Below, piece after piece: positions 29,036-38,890 of a stretch of 64,000 nucleotides of DNA. Source of the stretch: Pseudarthrobacter sp. MM222 (GTDB lineage Bacteria > Actinomycetota > Actinomycetes > Actinomycetales > Micrococcaceae); contig NZ_OX352321.1 in the NCBI RefSeq assembly GCF_947090775.1, positions 868,001 to 932,000 on the forward strand, written 5' to 3'. A model generated the notes under the pieces. That model saw nothing but the letters and a program-made list of their open reading frames with translations. It had not been told where the DNA came from and searched no databases. Each line of letters starts with the position of its first letter. Within the stretch, counting starts at the first letter, position 1. The position numbers were made by a program, and so were the translations under genes.

Positions 29036-31597
29036 TCAGCCGCCGAGCAGAGCGGCCAGGTACGGCGCCGTCCGGCTCTTCTTGGACCGCGCGACGGCGG
29101 CAGGAGTCCCGACGGCGACAATCTGGCCGCCGGCATCGCCACCGGCAGGGCCCAGATCGATCACCCAGTCTGCCGCGGCCACCACATCCATTTCGTGCTC
29201 CACCACAATGACCGTGTTGCCCGCATCCACGAGCCGGTGCAGCTGCGCCATCAGAAGCTGGACGTCGGCCGGGTGCAGACCGGTGGTGGGCTCGTCCAGC
29301 AGGTACAGGGAATGGCCGCGCTGGGCACGCTGGAGTTCTGTGGCGAGCTTGATGCGCTGGGCCTCGCCGCCGGAGAGTTCGGTGGCCGGCTGGCCGAGGC
29401 GGAGGTAACCCAGGCCCACCTCGCGCAAGGTCTGCAGGCTCCGCGCGGCGGCCGGCACGTCGTCGAGGAACTCCGCGGCAGCGTTGACCGTCATGCCGAG
29501 GACCTCCGCCACGGTCTTGCCGCGGTACGTCACCTCCAGGGTTTCCGGGTTGTAGCGCGAACCGTGGCATTCCGGGCAGGGACCGTAGCTGCCCGGCAGG
29601 AACAGCAGTTCAACGGCCACGAAGCCCTCGCCCTGGCAGGTTTCACAGCGGCCGCCGGCAACGTTGAAGGAGAAGCGGCCGGCGCCGAAGCCCCGTGCCT
29701 TGGCCTCGTCCGTGGCCGCGAATGCCTTGCGGACGGCGTCGAAGAGCCCGGTGTAGGTGGCGAGGTTGGAGCGCGGGGTGCGGCCAATCGGCCTCTGGTC
29801 AACCCTGACGAGGCGGTCCAGTTGGTCCAGCCCCGACACGGGACCGACGGTCAGCGGTTCGCCGGGCGCGGCAGGGAAGGCGTCGGCGTCGGATTCCGCA
29901 GCGTCCGTCGGGATACCGGCCTCCGGATGCAGCCGCGCGCCGACCACCTCGGCGAGGACCTGGCTGACCAGGGTGGACTTGCCCGAGCCGGAAACGCCGG
30001 TGACCGCCGTCAGCACGCCGAGCGGGAAGTTCGCCTCGAGCTCGCGCAGGTTGTGGCGGGTGATGCCGCGCAGCTCGAGCCAGCCCGCGGCCTCCCGCCG
30101 GTCGCCGTGGGCCGGCCCGAAGCCGGCGGACACCACGGCACCATCCGGGAACAGGAACGGCCGGGTCACGGACTCGTCCACTTCGGCCAGGCCGGCCACC
30201 GGGCCGCTGTAGAGCACTTCGCCGCCGCCTTCGCCGGCGCGGGGACCCACGTCCACGAGCCAGTCGGCGCGCCGGACGATGTCCATGTTGTGCTCCACCA
30301 CGAAGACCGAATTGCCGGAGGACTTGAGCTGGTCCAGGACCGCGAGCAAGGGCTCGGCGTCGGCCGGGTGTAGGCCGGCGGAGGGCTCGTCCAGCACGTA
30401 GATCACGCCGAACAGCCCGGACCGGAGCTGGGTGGCGATCCGGAGCCGCTGCATTTCGCCGGGGGAGAGGGTGGGGGTGGAGCGGCCCAGCGCGAGGTAG
30501 CCGAGGCCGAGCTCCAGCAGGACGGTGACACGCTGCAGGAGATCGCGGGTGATGGCGACGGCCACCTCGTTGCCCTCCCCGGAGGATTGCTTCCGGGAGG
30601 CGGTGCCGGCCTCGGTGAGTGCCGCCGTCGGCTGAATGATCTCGGCGAGCTCCGTCATCGGCACGGCGTTGAGCTCGGCGATGGACCGTCCGGCGAACGT
30701 CACGGCGAGGGCCTCGGGCCGGAGTCCGCTGCCGCCGCAGCGCGGGCACGGTCCGGTTTCCATGAAGCGCAGCACGCGGTCGCGCATGGTGGTGCTCTTG
30801 GAGTCGGCAAGGGTGTGGAGGACGTAGCTCCGGGCGCTCCAGAAGCGGCCCTTGTACGGCTTGGCGACGCGGTCGCGCTGGGGCGTCACTTCCACCACGG
30901 GCTGTTCCTCCGTGAAGAGGATCCAGTCGCGGTCTTTCTTGGGCAGCTTCCGCCAGGGGGTGTCGACGTCGTAACCCAGGTGGGTGAGAATGTCGCGCAG
31001 GTTCTTGCCCTGCCAGGCGCCGGGCCAGGCGGCGATGGCGCCGTCGCGGATGTTCAGCGACGGGTCCGGGACCAGGGAGGACTCGGTGACGGTGTGCGCG
31101 ATGCCCAGGCCGTGGCACTCCGGGCAGGCCCCGGCGGCGGTGTTGGGCGAGAACGCGTCCGAGTCCAGCGGGCTGGCCCCGTCCGGGTAGCTGCCGGCGC
31201 GCGAGTAAAGCATGCGCAGCGAGTTGGACAGGGTGGTGAGCGTTCCGACCGTGGAGCGCGAGCTCGGCGTGCCGCGGCGCTGTTGGAGCGCGACGGCGGG
31301 CGGCAGCCCGGTGATCGCCTCCACCTTGGGGTTGTGGCCCTGCTGGATCAGCCGGCGGGCGTAGGGCGCCACGGATTCGAAATAGCGGCGCTGCGCTTCG
31401 GCGTAGATGGTGCCGAAGGCGAGGGACGACTTGCCGGAGCCGGAGACCCCGGTGAACGCGACGATCGCGTCGCGGGGCACGTCCACGTCCACGTTGCGCA
31501 GATTGTTCTCCCGCGCGCCGCGCACCCGGACAAAACCATCTGCGGTGTGGTCGAGGGTCAAAGTGGCGAGATCGGAAGCATGCTTTTCATTCTGCAT
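29036..31597 (-). CDS. UvrA-family ABC ATPase (UvrA paralogue)
   Basis: 853 residues, about 90 shorter than canonical UvrA. It has two ABC cassettes, each with Walker A (GVSGSGKSS near the start and GVSGSGKST in the second half), signature (LSPGEMQRLRIA; LSGGEAQRIKLA) and Walker B (VLDEPSAGLHPAD; LLDEPTTGLHPAD). CxxC zinc-finger pairs are present (CPECHGLG, CPRCGGSG, CETCQGEG, CPECHGSR). The length suggests the class II UvrA/drug-resistance subgroup that lacks part of the UvrB-binding region, so excision repair or antibiotic self-protection are both possible. ATG at 31,597; divergent from the deaminase gene 48 bases away. Confidence 0.88.
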   Translation of the reverse strand: MQNEKHASDLATLTLDHTADGFVRVRGARENNLRNVDVDVPRDAIVAFTGVSGSGKSSLAFGTIYAEAQRRYFESVAPYARRLIQQGHNPKVEAITGLPPAVALQQRRGTPSSRSTVGTLTTLSNSLRMLYSRAGSYPDGASPLDSDAFSPNTAAGACPECHGLGIAHTVTESSLVPDPSLNIRDGAIAAWPGAWQGKNLRDILTHLGYDVDTPWRKLPKKDRDWILFTEEQPVVEVTPQRDRVAKPYKGRFWSARSYVLHTLADSKSTTMRDRVLRFMETGPCPRCGGSGLRPEALAVTFAGRSIAELNAVPMTELAEIIQPTAALTEAGTASRKQSSGEGNEVAVAITRDLLQRVTVLLELGLGYLALGRSTPTLSPGEMQRLRIATQLRSGLFGVIYVLDEPSAGLHPADAEPLLAVLDQLKSSGNSVFVVEHNMDIVRRADWLVDVGPRAGEGGGEVLYSGPVAGLAEVDESVTRPFLFPDGAVVSAGFGPAHGDRREAAGWLELRGITRHNLRELEANFPLGVLTAVTGVSGSGKSTLVSQVLAEVVGARLHPEAGIPTDAAESDADAFPAAPGEPLTVGPVSGLDQLDRLVRVDQRPIGRTPRSNLATYTGLFDAVRKAFAATDEAKARGFGAGRFSFNVAGGRCETCQGEGFVAVELLFLPGSYGPCPECHGSRYNPETLEVTYRGKTVAEVLGMTVNAAAEFLDDVPAAARSLQTLREVGLGYLRLGQPATELSGGEAQRIKLATELQRAQRGHSLYLLDEPTTGLHPADVQLLMAQLHRLVDAGNTVIVVEHEMDVVAAADWVIDLGPAGGDAGGQIVAVGTPAAVARSKKSRTAPYLAALLGG

Positions 31598-31645
31598 TGG
31601 TTCGACTCTATCGGCCCTGACCAGCGGCGGGCATATCCTTACCGG

Positions 31646-32737
31646 ATGAACACTTACGACGGCGGCGCTGACGCCTCCGGCACAGACGCGGCAACCACCG
31701 ATCCGGACAGCGGCGCCGTCCTCGAACTGGCTGAAACGCCCGGCGGAGTTGATGGTGCTCTGCCGGTCGCTGAGCTGCACCTGCACATTGAGGGAACGCT
31801 GGAACCCGAGCTGATCTTCGCGCTCGCGGAACGCAATGGAATCCGGCTGCCGTATGCGGATATTGCGCAGCTCCGCTCACGCTATGAGTTCACGGACCTG
31901 CAGTCATTCCTCGACCTGTACTACGTCAACATGGCGGTGCTGCAGACCGAGCAGGACTTTGCCGACATGACCCGGGCGTATCTGGCCCGGGCGGCGCTCG
32001 CCGGGGTGCGGCACGCCGAGATCATGCTGGACCCGCAGGCCCACCTGGCCCGCGGAGTCTCGCTGGAGACCTGCATCAACGGCGTGGCGTCGGTGCTGAA
32101 GGGCTCCCTGGAGGAATTCGGCATTTCCACCTTGCTGATAGCGGCCTTCCTGCGCGACCTCCCCGAAGAATCCGCCCTCGACGTACTGGAGCAGCTGCTG
32201 GCGCTCAATGCCCCGATCGCCGGGATCGGCCTGGATTCCGCGGAGGTGGGCAACCCGCCGGCGAAGTTCCAGCGGCTCTTTGCCCGCGCCAAGGAGGCCG
32301 GGCTGCACCGGATTGCGCACGCCGGCGAGGAGGGACCGCCGTCGTACATCATCGAGGCACTGGAGATCCTGGAGGTGGAACGGATCGACCACGGCATCCG
32401 CTGCATGGAGGATCCCGAACTGGTGGAACGGCTGGTGAATGACCTCATGCCGCTGACCGTCTGCCCGCTGTCGAACGTCCGGCTCCGGGCCGTGGACATG
32501 CTGGCGGACCATCCACTGCCGGCGATGCTCGCGGCCGGGCTGAACGTCAGCGTGAACTCGGACGATCCCGCCTATTTCGGCGGGTACGTGGACGACAACT
32601 TCGACAAGCTGAAGTCGGTGATCGGCCTGTCCGAGTTCGACTGCGTACGTCTGGCGGCGAACTCCATCCGTTCTTCATTCGCCAGCGAGGAGCGCAAGGC
32701 CGAGCTGCTGGCGGAACTTGCGGAGTCCGGCCACTGA
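31646..32737 (+). CDS. adenine deaminase / adenosine deaminase-family hydrolase
   Basis: 363 residues. Metal and catalytic residues of the adenosine deaminase superfamily are visible: HLH at 45-47 in ELHLHIEGTLEPEL, HAGEEGPP with H225 and E228, H249 in IDHGIRC, and NSDDPAYFGGY with D306/D307. The HIEGTLEPE and NSDDPAYFGGY variants fit the adenine-deaminase branch of the family better than true adenosine deaminase (HxHLDG, NTDDP). Expected reaction: hydrolytic deamination of adenine to hypoxanthine in purine salvage. The first ~35 residues are a low-complexity extension. It is followed by a strong terminator. Confidence 0.85.
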   Translation: MNTYDGGADASGTDAATTDPDSGAVLELAETPGGVDGALPVAELHLHIEGTLEPELIFALAERNGIRLPYADIAQLRSRYEFTDLQSFLDLYYVNMAVLQTEQDFADMTRAYLARAALAGVRHAEIMLDPQAHLARGVSLETCINGVASVLKGSLEEFGISTLLIAAFLRDLPEESALDVLEQLLALNAPIAGIGLDSAEVGNPPAKFQRLFARAKEAGLHRIAHAGEEGPPSYIIEALEILEVERIDHGIRCMEDPELVERLVNDLMPLTVCPLSNVRLRAVDMLADHPLPAMLAAGLNVSVNSDDPAYFGGYVDDNFDKLKSVIGLSEFDCVRLAANSIRSSFASEERKAELLAELAESGH

Positions 32738-32743
32738 GCTTCC

Positions 32744-32804
32744 GTTGCCCTATCAGTCATGGTCGCTAAAACGGGGGCAAAGGGACCATAACCGATAGGG
32801 CAAC
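32744..32804. terminator. long bidirectional hairpin between deaminase and aldo/keto reductase
   Basis: GTTGCCCTATC (32,744-32,754) pairs perfectly with GATAGGGCAAC (32,794-32,804), and inside it ATGGTC pairs with GACCAT. Located between convergent genes. It has no poly-T, so it could equally be a repetitive extragenic palindrome. Confidence 0.75.
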
Positions 32805-32833
32805 GCGAAGGGTGGGGCTAGGGGCTGAACGCC

Positions 32834-33808
<975 letters not shown>

Positions 33809-33946
33809 GGGAATCTCCTCAAAGAGAACGGGCGGGGGAGCAGTGTCCGGCAGCAGGGACGGCCGGGACGACCAGGAAATGGCGCTTGCCAGGACGAAGA
33901 ACGCCAGAAGGCGGTGTCGTTGCAGCCAGACCTTGAATCGAGGCAT
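33809..33946 (-). pseudogene. N-terminal remnant of a CPBP/CAAX-like membrane protease, in frame with the AKR
   Basis: Forty-six codons from an ATG at 33,946 with a good GGGAGGCCGC ribosome site encode [20 protein letters not shown] and then [11 protein letters not shown]. This looks like the amino terminus and first helix of actinobacterial CPBP-family intramembrane proteases. The rest of such a gene is missing; the frame runs into the aldo/keto reductase start. I read it as a deletion scar whose start signals survive. Family assignment is from memory of similar N-termini and is tentative. The following 263 bases (33,947-34,209) contain no gene I can support. Confidence 0.45.
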
Positions 33947-34209
33947 GCGGCCTCCCGAGGAACGGGACATATAGCGACCATTGTGCCCGCGCCCATCGTC
34001 TCAATCCAGTGGTCCGGGCAGCGGCTGCGGCGGGAATTCCGCTACCCTACAGGAAAGCTACTCGCGGGTATGGGGGCGTTGATCCATCGCAGACACCGGT
34101 TCGGGCTGTCATAGTGGGTCACGACACACAGAGTTAATCGATTCCACTCGCAAAAACGCCCACATTATTGGCAAAATGCAGGTGGATCAATAGCTTCTAA
34201 AGGAGACCC

Positions 34210-35133
34210 ATGGGCGCGAACACCGCGGAAAACACCAACCTTCGGCTCAAGGCCGTGCTGGATGTCCTGGCAGAGGGGGTGTGGACAGGTGAAAAACTCA
34301 ACGCCGGAGCAGTATTGGGCGAAGCGATCGAGCAGGTGCCTCTCAATGACCACGAGCGTGAACTCCTCAGCGGCGGCATTCCCCGGGGTCACAAGACGCT
34401 GACCACCGCCACCGCGAAGCTGGTCAAGGCCGGCTGGCTCGTCAAGGGCCGCTCCGGCTGGTCGATCACCGAGGATGGCCAGCGGGCCACGGTCGCCTTC
34501 GCCGAGCCGACTGCTTTTGCCGCAGCGCTCGACGCCGGCACTCCGGTTCCGGCCGAGACCCCCTTGCCGGCTGCTCCCGCCGGCAAGCCCGCCGTGAAGG
34601 CAGCTACCGCGGAAGAGCCGCAGTCGAAGGCCGCCAAGGTGGCCGGCAAGGCCGCCAAGCTGGTCGAAGACGCCGTCGCCCCGGTTGCGAAGGCCGTGCG
34701 GAAGCGCAAGACAACAGCAGAGAAGACGCCAGCCGCCGCGGAAATTCCGGCGCCGTCCGTTGCCCCGGCCGCCGCTCCGGAGGCGCCCGCGCTCAGCACC
34801 GAGACTATCGACGCGCTCACCACCGAGACCATCGAGCAGCCGAGCGCCGTTGCGGTTGCCGGTGACTTCAACGTCCTGCTGGGTGCCCCCGCCAACTGGG
34901 CCCCGCAGTACGACGAAGCGCAGATGGAACTGGACCAGGTGGACCAGCTCTGGAAGATCGCGGCGGAAATTCCGGCCGGGTCCTACAGCTTCAAGATCGC
35001 GCTGAACCGCTCCTGGGATGAGAACTACGGCGCTTACGGCGAGTTCGACGGGCCCAACCACGAGGTGCACCACGGCGGCGGCCTCCTGGTCATCCACTAC
35101 GATCACCGGACCCGCGACATCATCCTGCCGTAA
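34210..35133 (+). CDS. winged-helix plus pullulanase X25-like domain protein
   Basis: 307 residues. Residues ~8-95 look like a winged-helix DNA-binding domain (LRLKAVLDVLAEG, LTTATAKLVKAGWLVKGRSGWSITEDG). A ~115-residue Ala/Pro/Lys-rich linker follows. The last ~95 residues resemble the X25 module of bacterial pullulanases and amylopullulanases: VAVAGDFNVLLGAPANWAPQ, then AGSYSFKIALNRSWDENYG. ATG with AAAGGAGAC directly upstream. It converges on a proline-rich gene and the GH13 gene. A sugar-polymer-sensing regulator is a reasonable guess; no function is known to me for this fusion. Confidence 0.72.
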   Translation: MGANTAENTNLRLKAVLDVLAEGVWTGEKLNAGAVLGEAIEQVPLNDHERELLSGGIPRGHKTLTTATAKLVKAGWLVKGRSGWSITEDGQRATVAFAEPTAFAAALDAGTPVPAETPLPAAPAGKPAVKAATAEEPQSKAAKVAGKAAKLVEDAVAPVAKAVRKRKTTAEKTPAAAEIPAPSVAPAAAPEAPALSTETIDALTTETIEQPSAVAVAGDFNVLLGAPANWAPQYDEAQMELDQVDQLWKIAAEIPAGSYSFKIALNRSWDENYGAYGEFDGPNHEVHHGGGLLVIHYDHRTRDIILP

Positions 35134-35195
35134 GGGCTGGGTGGGAACAGTTGCCCCCGCCCGGCGGAGGCAGCTGTCCCGGCAGAATTCCGTTT

Positions 35196-35230
35196 CCGCA
35201 GCCCGGGCCCCGTCGGGGTCCGGGCTGCGG
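35196..35230. terminator. strong bidirectional hairpin terminator
   Basis: CCGCAGCCCGGGCCCC (35,196-35,211) pairs with GGGGTCCGGGCTGCGG (35,215-35,230) over 16 bp with one G-T pair and a 3-base loop, between the convergent X25-like gene and the proline-rich gene. Confidence 0.85.
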
Positions 35231-35233
35231 ACG

Positions 35234-35467
35234 TTAAAACCTCGTGGGATCGGGGCTGGGCGGCACCGGTCCGGGGTCCGGAATCGGCAGCGGCCCGGGC
35301 GAAGGGAACGGCCCCGGCGCCGGTGACGGGCCCGGCTCCGGAATCGGCGGCGGTGGCGTGGCCGGGCCAGGCTCCGGAAATGGCTCCCCGGGCTGTGGCC
35401 GCGGCGGCGTTATTGGTCCGGGTTCCGGCGGGAACGGATCAGGTTCGTGCGGCGGTGGAATAGTCAT
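35234..35467 (-). CDS. proline-rich small protein
   Basis: 77 residues, about 40 percent proline, made of PEPGP/PxPGP-type units (for example PFPEPGPATPPPPIPEPGP). ATG at 35,467 with GAGGGAGC upstream. No signal peptide or known domain. It lies 59 bases downstream of the GH13 gene on the same strand and could be co-transcribed. The strong codon bias for Pro/Gly in a GC-rich genome means chance cannot be excluded, but the good ribosome site supports a gene. Confidence 0.5.
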   Translation of the reverse strand: MTIPPPHEPDPFPPEPGPITPPRPQPGEPFPEPGPATPPPPIPEPGPSPAPGPFPSPGPLPIPDPGPVPPSPDPTRF

Positions 35468-35526
35468 GCCGTGCTCCCTCTTAGTTGACGGTCCAGGTCG
35501 GTGGTCATGGGCTGATCCGGAGTTTG

Positions 35527-37335
35527 TCATTGCGCTTCAGTTCGGCGCCGGAGGACCCTGAGTTCCCAGGGCCGCAGGCGCAGCCGGCCGCCCCCGGAGG
35601 CGGCGGCAGGGCCGCCGCCGGAGCCAGCATCGGAAGCGCCGCCGTCGGGCGGGTAGTTCCCCAGGATCAGTTCCGCGCGTACCCAACTCTCGTCGTCGAG
35701 CTCCGCCGCGTGATCCTCGCCGGAGAAGTTGCCCAGCACCAGCAGCTCCGTAACCCCTGAGGGCCCCTTGAGGGAGCGCGTGAACGCGTAGATGTGCTCG
35801 TCGTCGGGCAGCAGCAGGGTAAAGTCCCCGTGCGAGACCACCCGCTGCGCATGCCGCAGTTCAATGACCGTGCGGTAGAAACTGTAGACCGAATCGGGGT
35901 CATCAAGCTGGGCGGCGGCATTGATGTGGTTCGCGTTGGGGTTGACCGCAATCCAGGGCGCACCGGTGGTGAACCCGGCATGGCGCGAGGCATCCCACTG
36001 CACCGGGGTCCGGGCGTTGTCCCGGTTCAGCGGCGCCAGCGCGGCGAGCACTTCGGCGTCGGTGTGGCCAAGGTGGGTGGTGGCTTCGCGGTGGTGGTTG
36101 AGGACCTCGATGTCGCGGTAGTCGCTGATGGCGCCAAAGGTCATGTTGGTCATCCCGAGTTCCTCGCCCTGGTAGACGTAGGGCGTGCCCCGGTGCAGGT
36201 GCAGGATGCCCGCGAGCATCTTGGCGGAGAGTTCGCGGTAGCGGCCGTCATCGCCGAAGCGCGATACGGCGCGGGCCTGGTCGTGGTTGCCCCAGTACAG
36301 GCTGTTCCAGCCCCGCTCGGCGAGGCCTTCCTGCCAGCGTCCCAGCGTGCGTTTCAGCTCGGTGAGTTTAAGCTTCTTGGGCCGCCACTTGTTGCCGTTC
36401 TCCTGGTCCAGGGCCACGTGTTCGAACTGGAACACCATGTCCACCTCGGCCCGCGCGGGATCGGTGAACAGGACGGCTTCCTCCACCGTCACGCCCGGCA
36501 TCTCGCCGACCGTGAGCACCTGACCGGTGCGGCCGGTGAAAACTTCGCGGTGCATCTCCTGCAGGAACTCGTGGATGCGGGGGCCGTTGATGTAGAACGG
36601 GCTGCCGTCGCCGTAAAGCTTGCCGTCCGCTACAGGCCCGTCCGGGAGGGCGGTGTCCTTGGAAATGAAGTTGATGACGTCCATCCGGAACCCATCAATG
36701 CCGCGGTCCAGCCACCAGTTCATCATGTCGTACACCGCGGTCCGGACCTCAGGGTTTTCCCAGTTCAGATCCGGCTGCTTCTTCGAAAAGATGTGCAGGT
36801 AATACTCGCCGGTGACCTGGTCGAATTCCCAGGCAGGTCCGGAAAACGCCGAGCCCCAGTTGCTGGGCTCCGCGCCTTCGCCCCGCCGCGACGACCCTTC
36901 CCGCGGTGTCCGCCACCAGTACCAGTCCCGCTTCGGGTTGTCCTTCGACGAACGTGATTCCACGAACCAGGGGTGTTCGTCCGAGGTGTGGTTGACCACG
37001 AGGTCCATGACCAGCTTCATGCCCCGCGCGTGCAGGCCGTCGGTCAGTTCCTGCAGGTCCTCGAGGGTCCCGAAGAGCGGGTCCACGTTGCGGTAGTCAC
37101 TGATGTCGTAGCCGTTGTCGTCCTGCGGGGAGGTATAGATCGGCGACAGCCAGACGACGTCGACGCCGAGCCGGTGGAGGTAGTCCAGCTTGCTGATAAC
37201 GCCGCGCAGGTCGCCGATCCCGTCGCCGTCGGAGTCGGCAAAGCTGCGCGGATAGATCTGATAGACGACGGCGCTCTGGAACCAGTCGCGGCCAGCTTCC
37301 TCGTGCAACTCCGCAGGTGCTTGGTCGACCGTCAT
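35527..37335 (-). CDS. GH13 alpha-glucosidase / oligo-1,6-glucosidase
   Basis: 602 residues. GH13 barrel with region I DLVVNHT (111-117), region II GFRMDVINF (nucleophile D219), region III GEMPG (acid/base E278) and region IV NHDQ (D352). YQIYPRSFADSDGDGIGDL near the start is typical of the oligo-1,6-glucosidase/alpha-glucosidase subfamily. It is cytoplasmic and hydrolyses terminal alpha-glucosidic bonds of malto- or isomalto-oligosaccharides. A Gly/Ala-rich insert lies near the C-terminus. The ATG at 37,335 follows GAGGAGCACC; the longer open frame is not coding-like. It is downstream of the MscS gene. Confidence 0.93.
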   Translation of the reverse strand: MTVDQAPAELHEEAGRDWFQSAVVYQIYPRSFADSDGDGIGDLRGVISKLDYLHRLGVDVVWLSPIYTSPQDDNGYDISDYRNVDPLFGTLEDLQELTDGLHARGMKLVMDLVVNHTSDEHPWFVESRSSKDNPKRDWYWWRTPREGSSRRGEGAEPSNWGSAFSGPAWEFDQVTGEYYLHIFSKKQPDLNWENPEVRTAVYDMMNWWLDRGIDGFRMDVINFISKDTALPDGPVADGKLYGDGSPFYINGPRIHEFLQEMHREVFTGRTGQVLTVGEMPGVTVEEAVLFTDPARAEVDMVFQFEHVALDQENGNKWRPKKLKLTELKRTLGRWQEGLAERGWNSLYWGNHDQARAVSRFGDDGRYRELSAKMLAGILHLHRGTPYVYQGEELGMTNMTFGAISDYRDIEVLNHHREATTHLGHTDAEVLAALAPLNRDNARTPVQWDASRHAGFTTGAPWIAVNPNANHINAAAQLDDPDSVYSFYRTVIELRHAQRVVSHGDFTLLLPDDEHIYAFTRSLKGPSGVTELLVLGNFSGEDHAAELDDESWVRAELILGNYPPDGGASDAGSGGGPAAASGGGRLRLRPWELRVLRRRTEAQ

Positions 37336-37447
37336 GGTGCTCCTCAGCTGGATCGGCAGGCTGGTGCGGGCAGCGCCGCGGCCGCTCCGCCAACGTCTGA
37401 TTATCGAACAGTTGGCCCGGGCTGGGAAGACCCTTCTTAGTTCGGCG

Positions 37448-38701
37448 TCAGTTCTGGGCGACGATGGTTTTGTCGCGGTCCTCGAACACGTCGCCGCCCG
37501 GGCCGGAGAAGGCCCGGGAACGCTGGACGGCCTCGATGGATCCGGTGAACAGCTGCGAGTCGCGCGGGTCGGCCGGGTGCCGGGAGGGCTCGTCGGCGGC
37601 GGACAGCTTGCCCGGACGCCTGGACCCGGCGGGAGCTTCGAAGGTTCCCGGCGTGCCCTGCGCTGCGGGGGAGGGCAGCGATTCGAGGCGTACATGCGGG
37701 AGTGCGGTGGGGTGGTCCTGCTGCAGGAACAGCACCAGTTCCTCCCGGATGAGGCAGCGCAGGTCAAAGAGCGAGGCGCTGTCCGCGGCGCTGACCAGGA
37801 TGCGGACCCGGACAAAGCCGGACGTGGCGTCCGTGATCTGCAGGATGCCGACGCGTTCGTCCCACAGCTCCGTGCCGGCGAGGACTTTCTTCAGCTCCGC
37901 GCGCATCGCCTCGACGGGCGCACGCCAGTCGAGGTCGAACTCCACGGTGCCCATGACCTCGGACTGGCGCCGGGTCCAGTTCTCGAACGGTGTGGTGGTG
38001 AAGTAGGTCGAGGGCAGGATCAGCCGACGGTCGTCCCAGATATGGACCACCACGTAGGTCAGGGTGATCTCCTCGATGCGGCCCCATTCCTTCTGCACCA
38101 CCACCACGTCGTCCACCCGGATGGCATCCGTGAAGGCGAGCTGGATGCCCGCAAAGACGTTGATCAGGGAGGTTTGCGCGGCAAGGCCCGCCACAATTGA
38201 GATGACGCCCGCAGAGGCCAGCAGTCCGGCGCCGAGGGCCTGGATCGCCGGGAACGTCAGCATCATGCTGCCCAGGGCCACCACGGCGATCAGCGCCACC
38301 CCGATCCGCCGGGCCAGGATCACCTGGGTGCGGAGCCGGCGGGCGCGCCGGTTATCAGCCACATCCACCCGGTAGCGGGTGAGCACCATCAGCTCGATGA
38401 TGAGCAGCAGTGCGATGGCCAGCCAGGCCACCGAGGCGATCATGGCAATGACGAGCAAATGGTCCACATTCCGGCGCCACTCGACGTCCTCGGTGGTCAT
38501 GGCCAGGGCAATTCGTACGCCGATCAGGCAGAGTACAAAGCGCAACGGCAGCCGTGCCACTCGGGAGGTCTCCCGCAACTCGGGCTTCCCGCGGTTGAGC
38601 CGGAGCACAACGCGTCGCACCAGCCAGGACAGGAGGAGTCCGGCAATCACGGCGAGCGCCATGGCCAGGAACGGGATTGCGGGGGTCAGGAACTCTTGCA
38701 T
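37448..38701 (-). CDS. MscS-family mechanosensitive channel
   Basis: 417 residues. Four likely membrane helices are followed by the MscS pore/beta domain: GLLASAGVISIVAGLAAQTSLINVFAG is the TM3-like Gly/Ala helix, then DAIRVDDVVVVQKEWGRIEEI and LPSTYFTT. The C-terminal soluble domain (~290-350) is followed by a disordered tail. It should act as an inner-membrane osmotic safety valve. It starts 112 bases upstream of the GH13 gene on the same strand; a common transcript is possible. Confidence 0.9.
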   Translation of the reverse strand: MQEFLTPAIPFLAMALAVIAGLLLSWLVRRVVLRLNRGKPELRETSRVARLPLRFVLCLIGVRIALAMTTEDVEWRRNVDHLLVIAMIASVAWLAIALLLIIELMVLTRYRVDVADNRRARRLRTQVILARRIGVALIAVVALGSMMLTFPAIQALGAGLLASAGVISIVAGLAAQTSLINVFAGIQLAFTDAIRVDDVVVVQKEWGRIEEITLTYVVVHIWDDRRLILPSTYFTTTPFENWTRRQSEVMGTVEFDLDWRAPVEAMRAELKKVLAGTELWDERVGILQITDATSGFVRVRILVSAADSASLFDLRCLIREELVLFLQQDHPTALPHVRLESLPSPAAQGTPGTFEAPAGSRRPGKLSAADEPSRHPADPRDSQLFTGSIEAVQRSRAFSGPGGDVFEDRDKTIVAQN

Positions 38702-38890
38702 TGCTTAAGCTCTAGCAAGCTTCCGCGGCCAACTGAAATCGGCGCCCTGTCAACGTGGGAAGCGTCACGCCGCGCAGGCCCAGCTTCAGGGCGTGCGGCA
38801 GGACCCCAGCGACGGGTCGAAAGACCCTGTTCTTCGCGCTCGGGGAAACGATAATTGTCGGACCACTTGCATTCCCAGGGGGAGGGCCAC

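Noticed and set aside
28988..31645. Long plus-strand open frames opposite the UvrA-like gene, one running into the deaminase
   Set aside because: Antisense shadows; the deaminase proper begins at its own ATG at 31,646.
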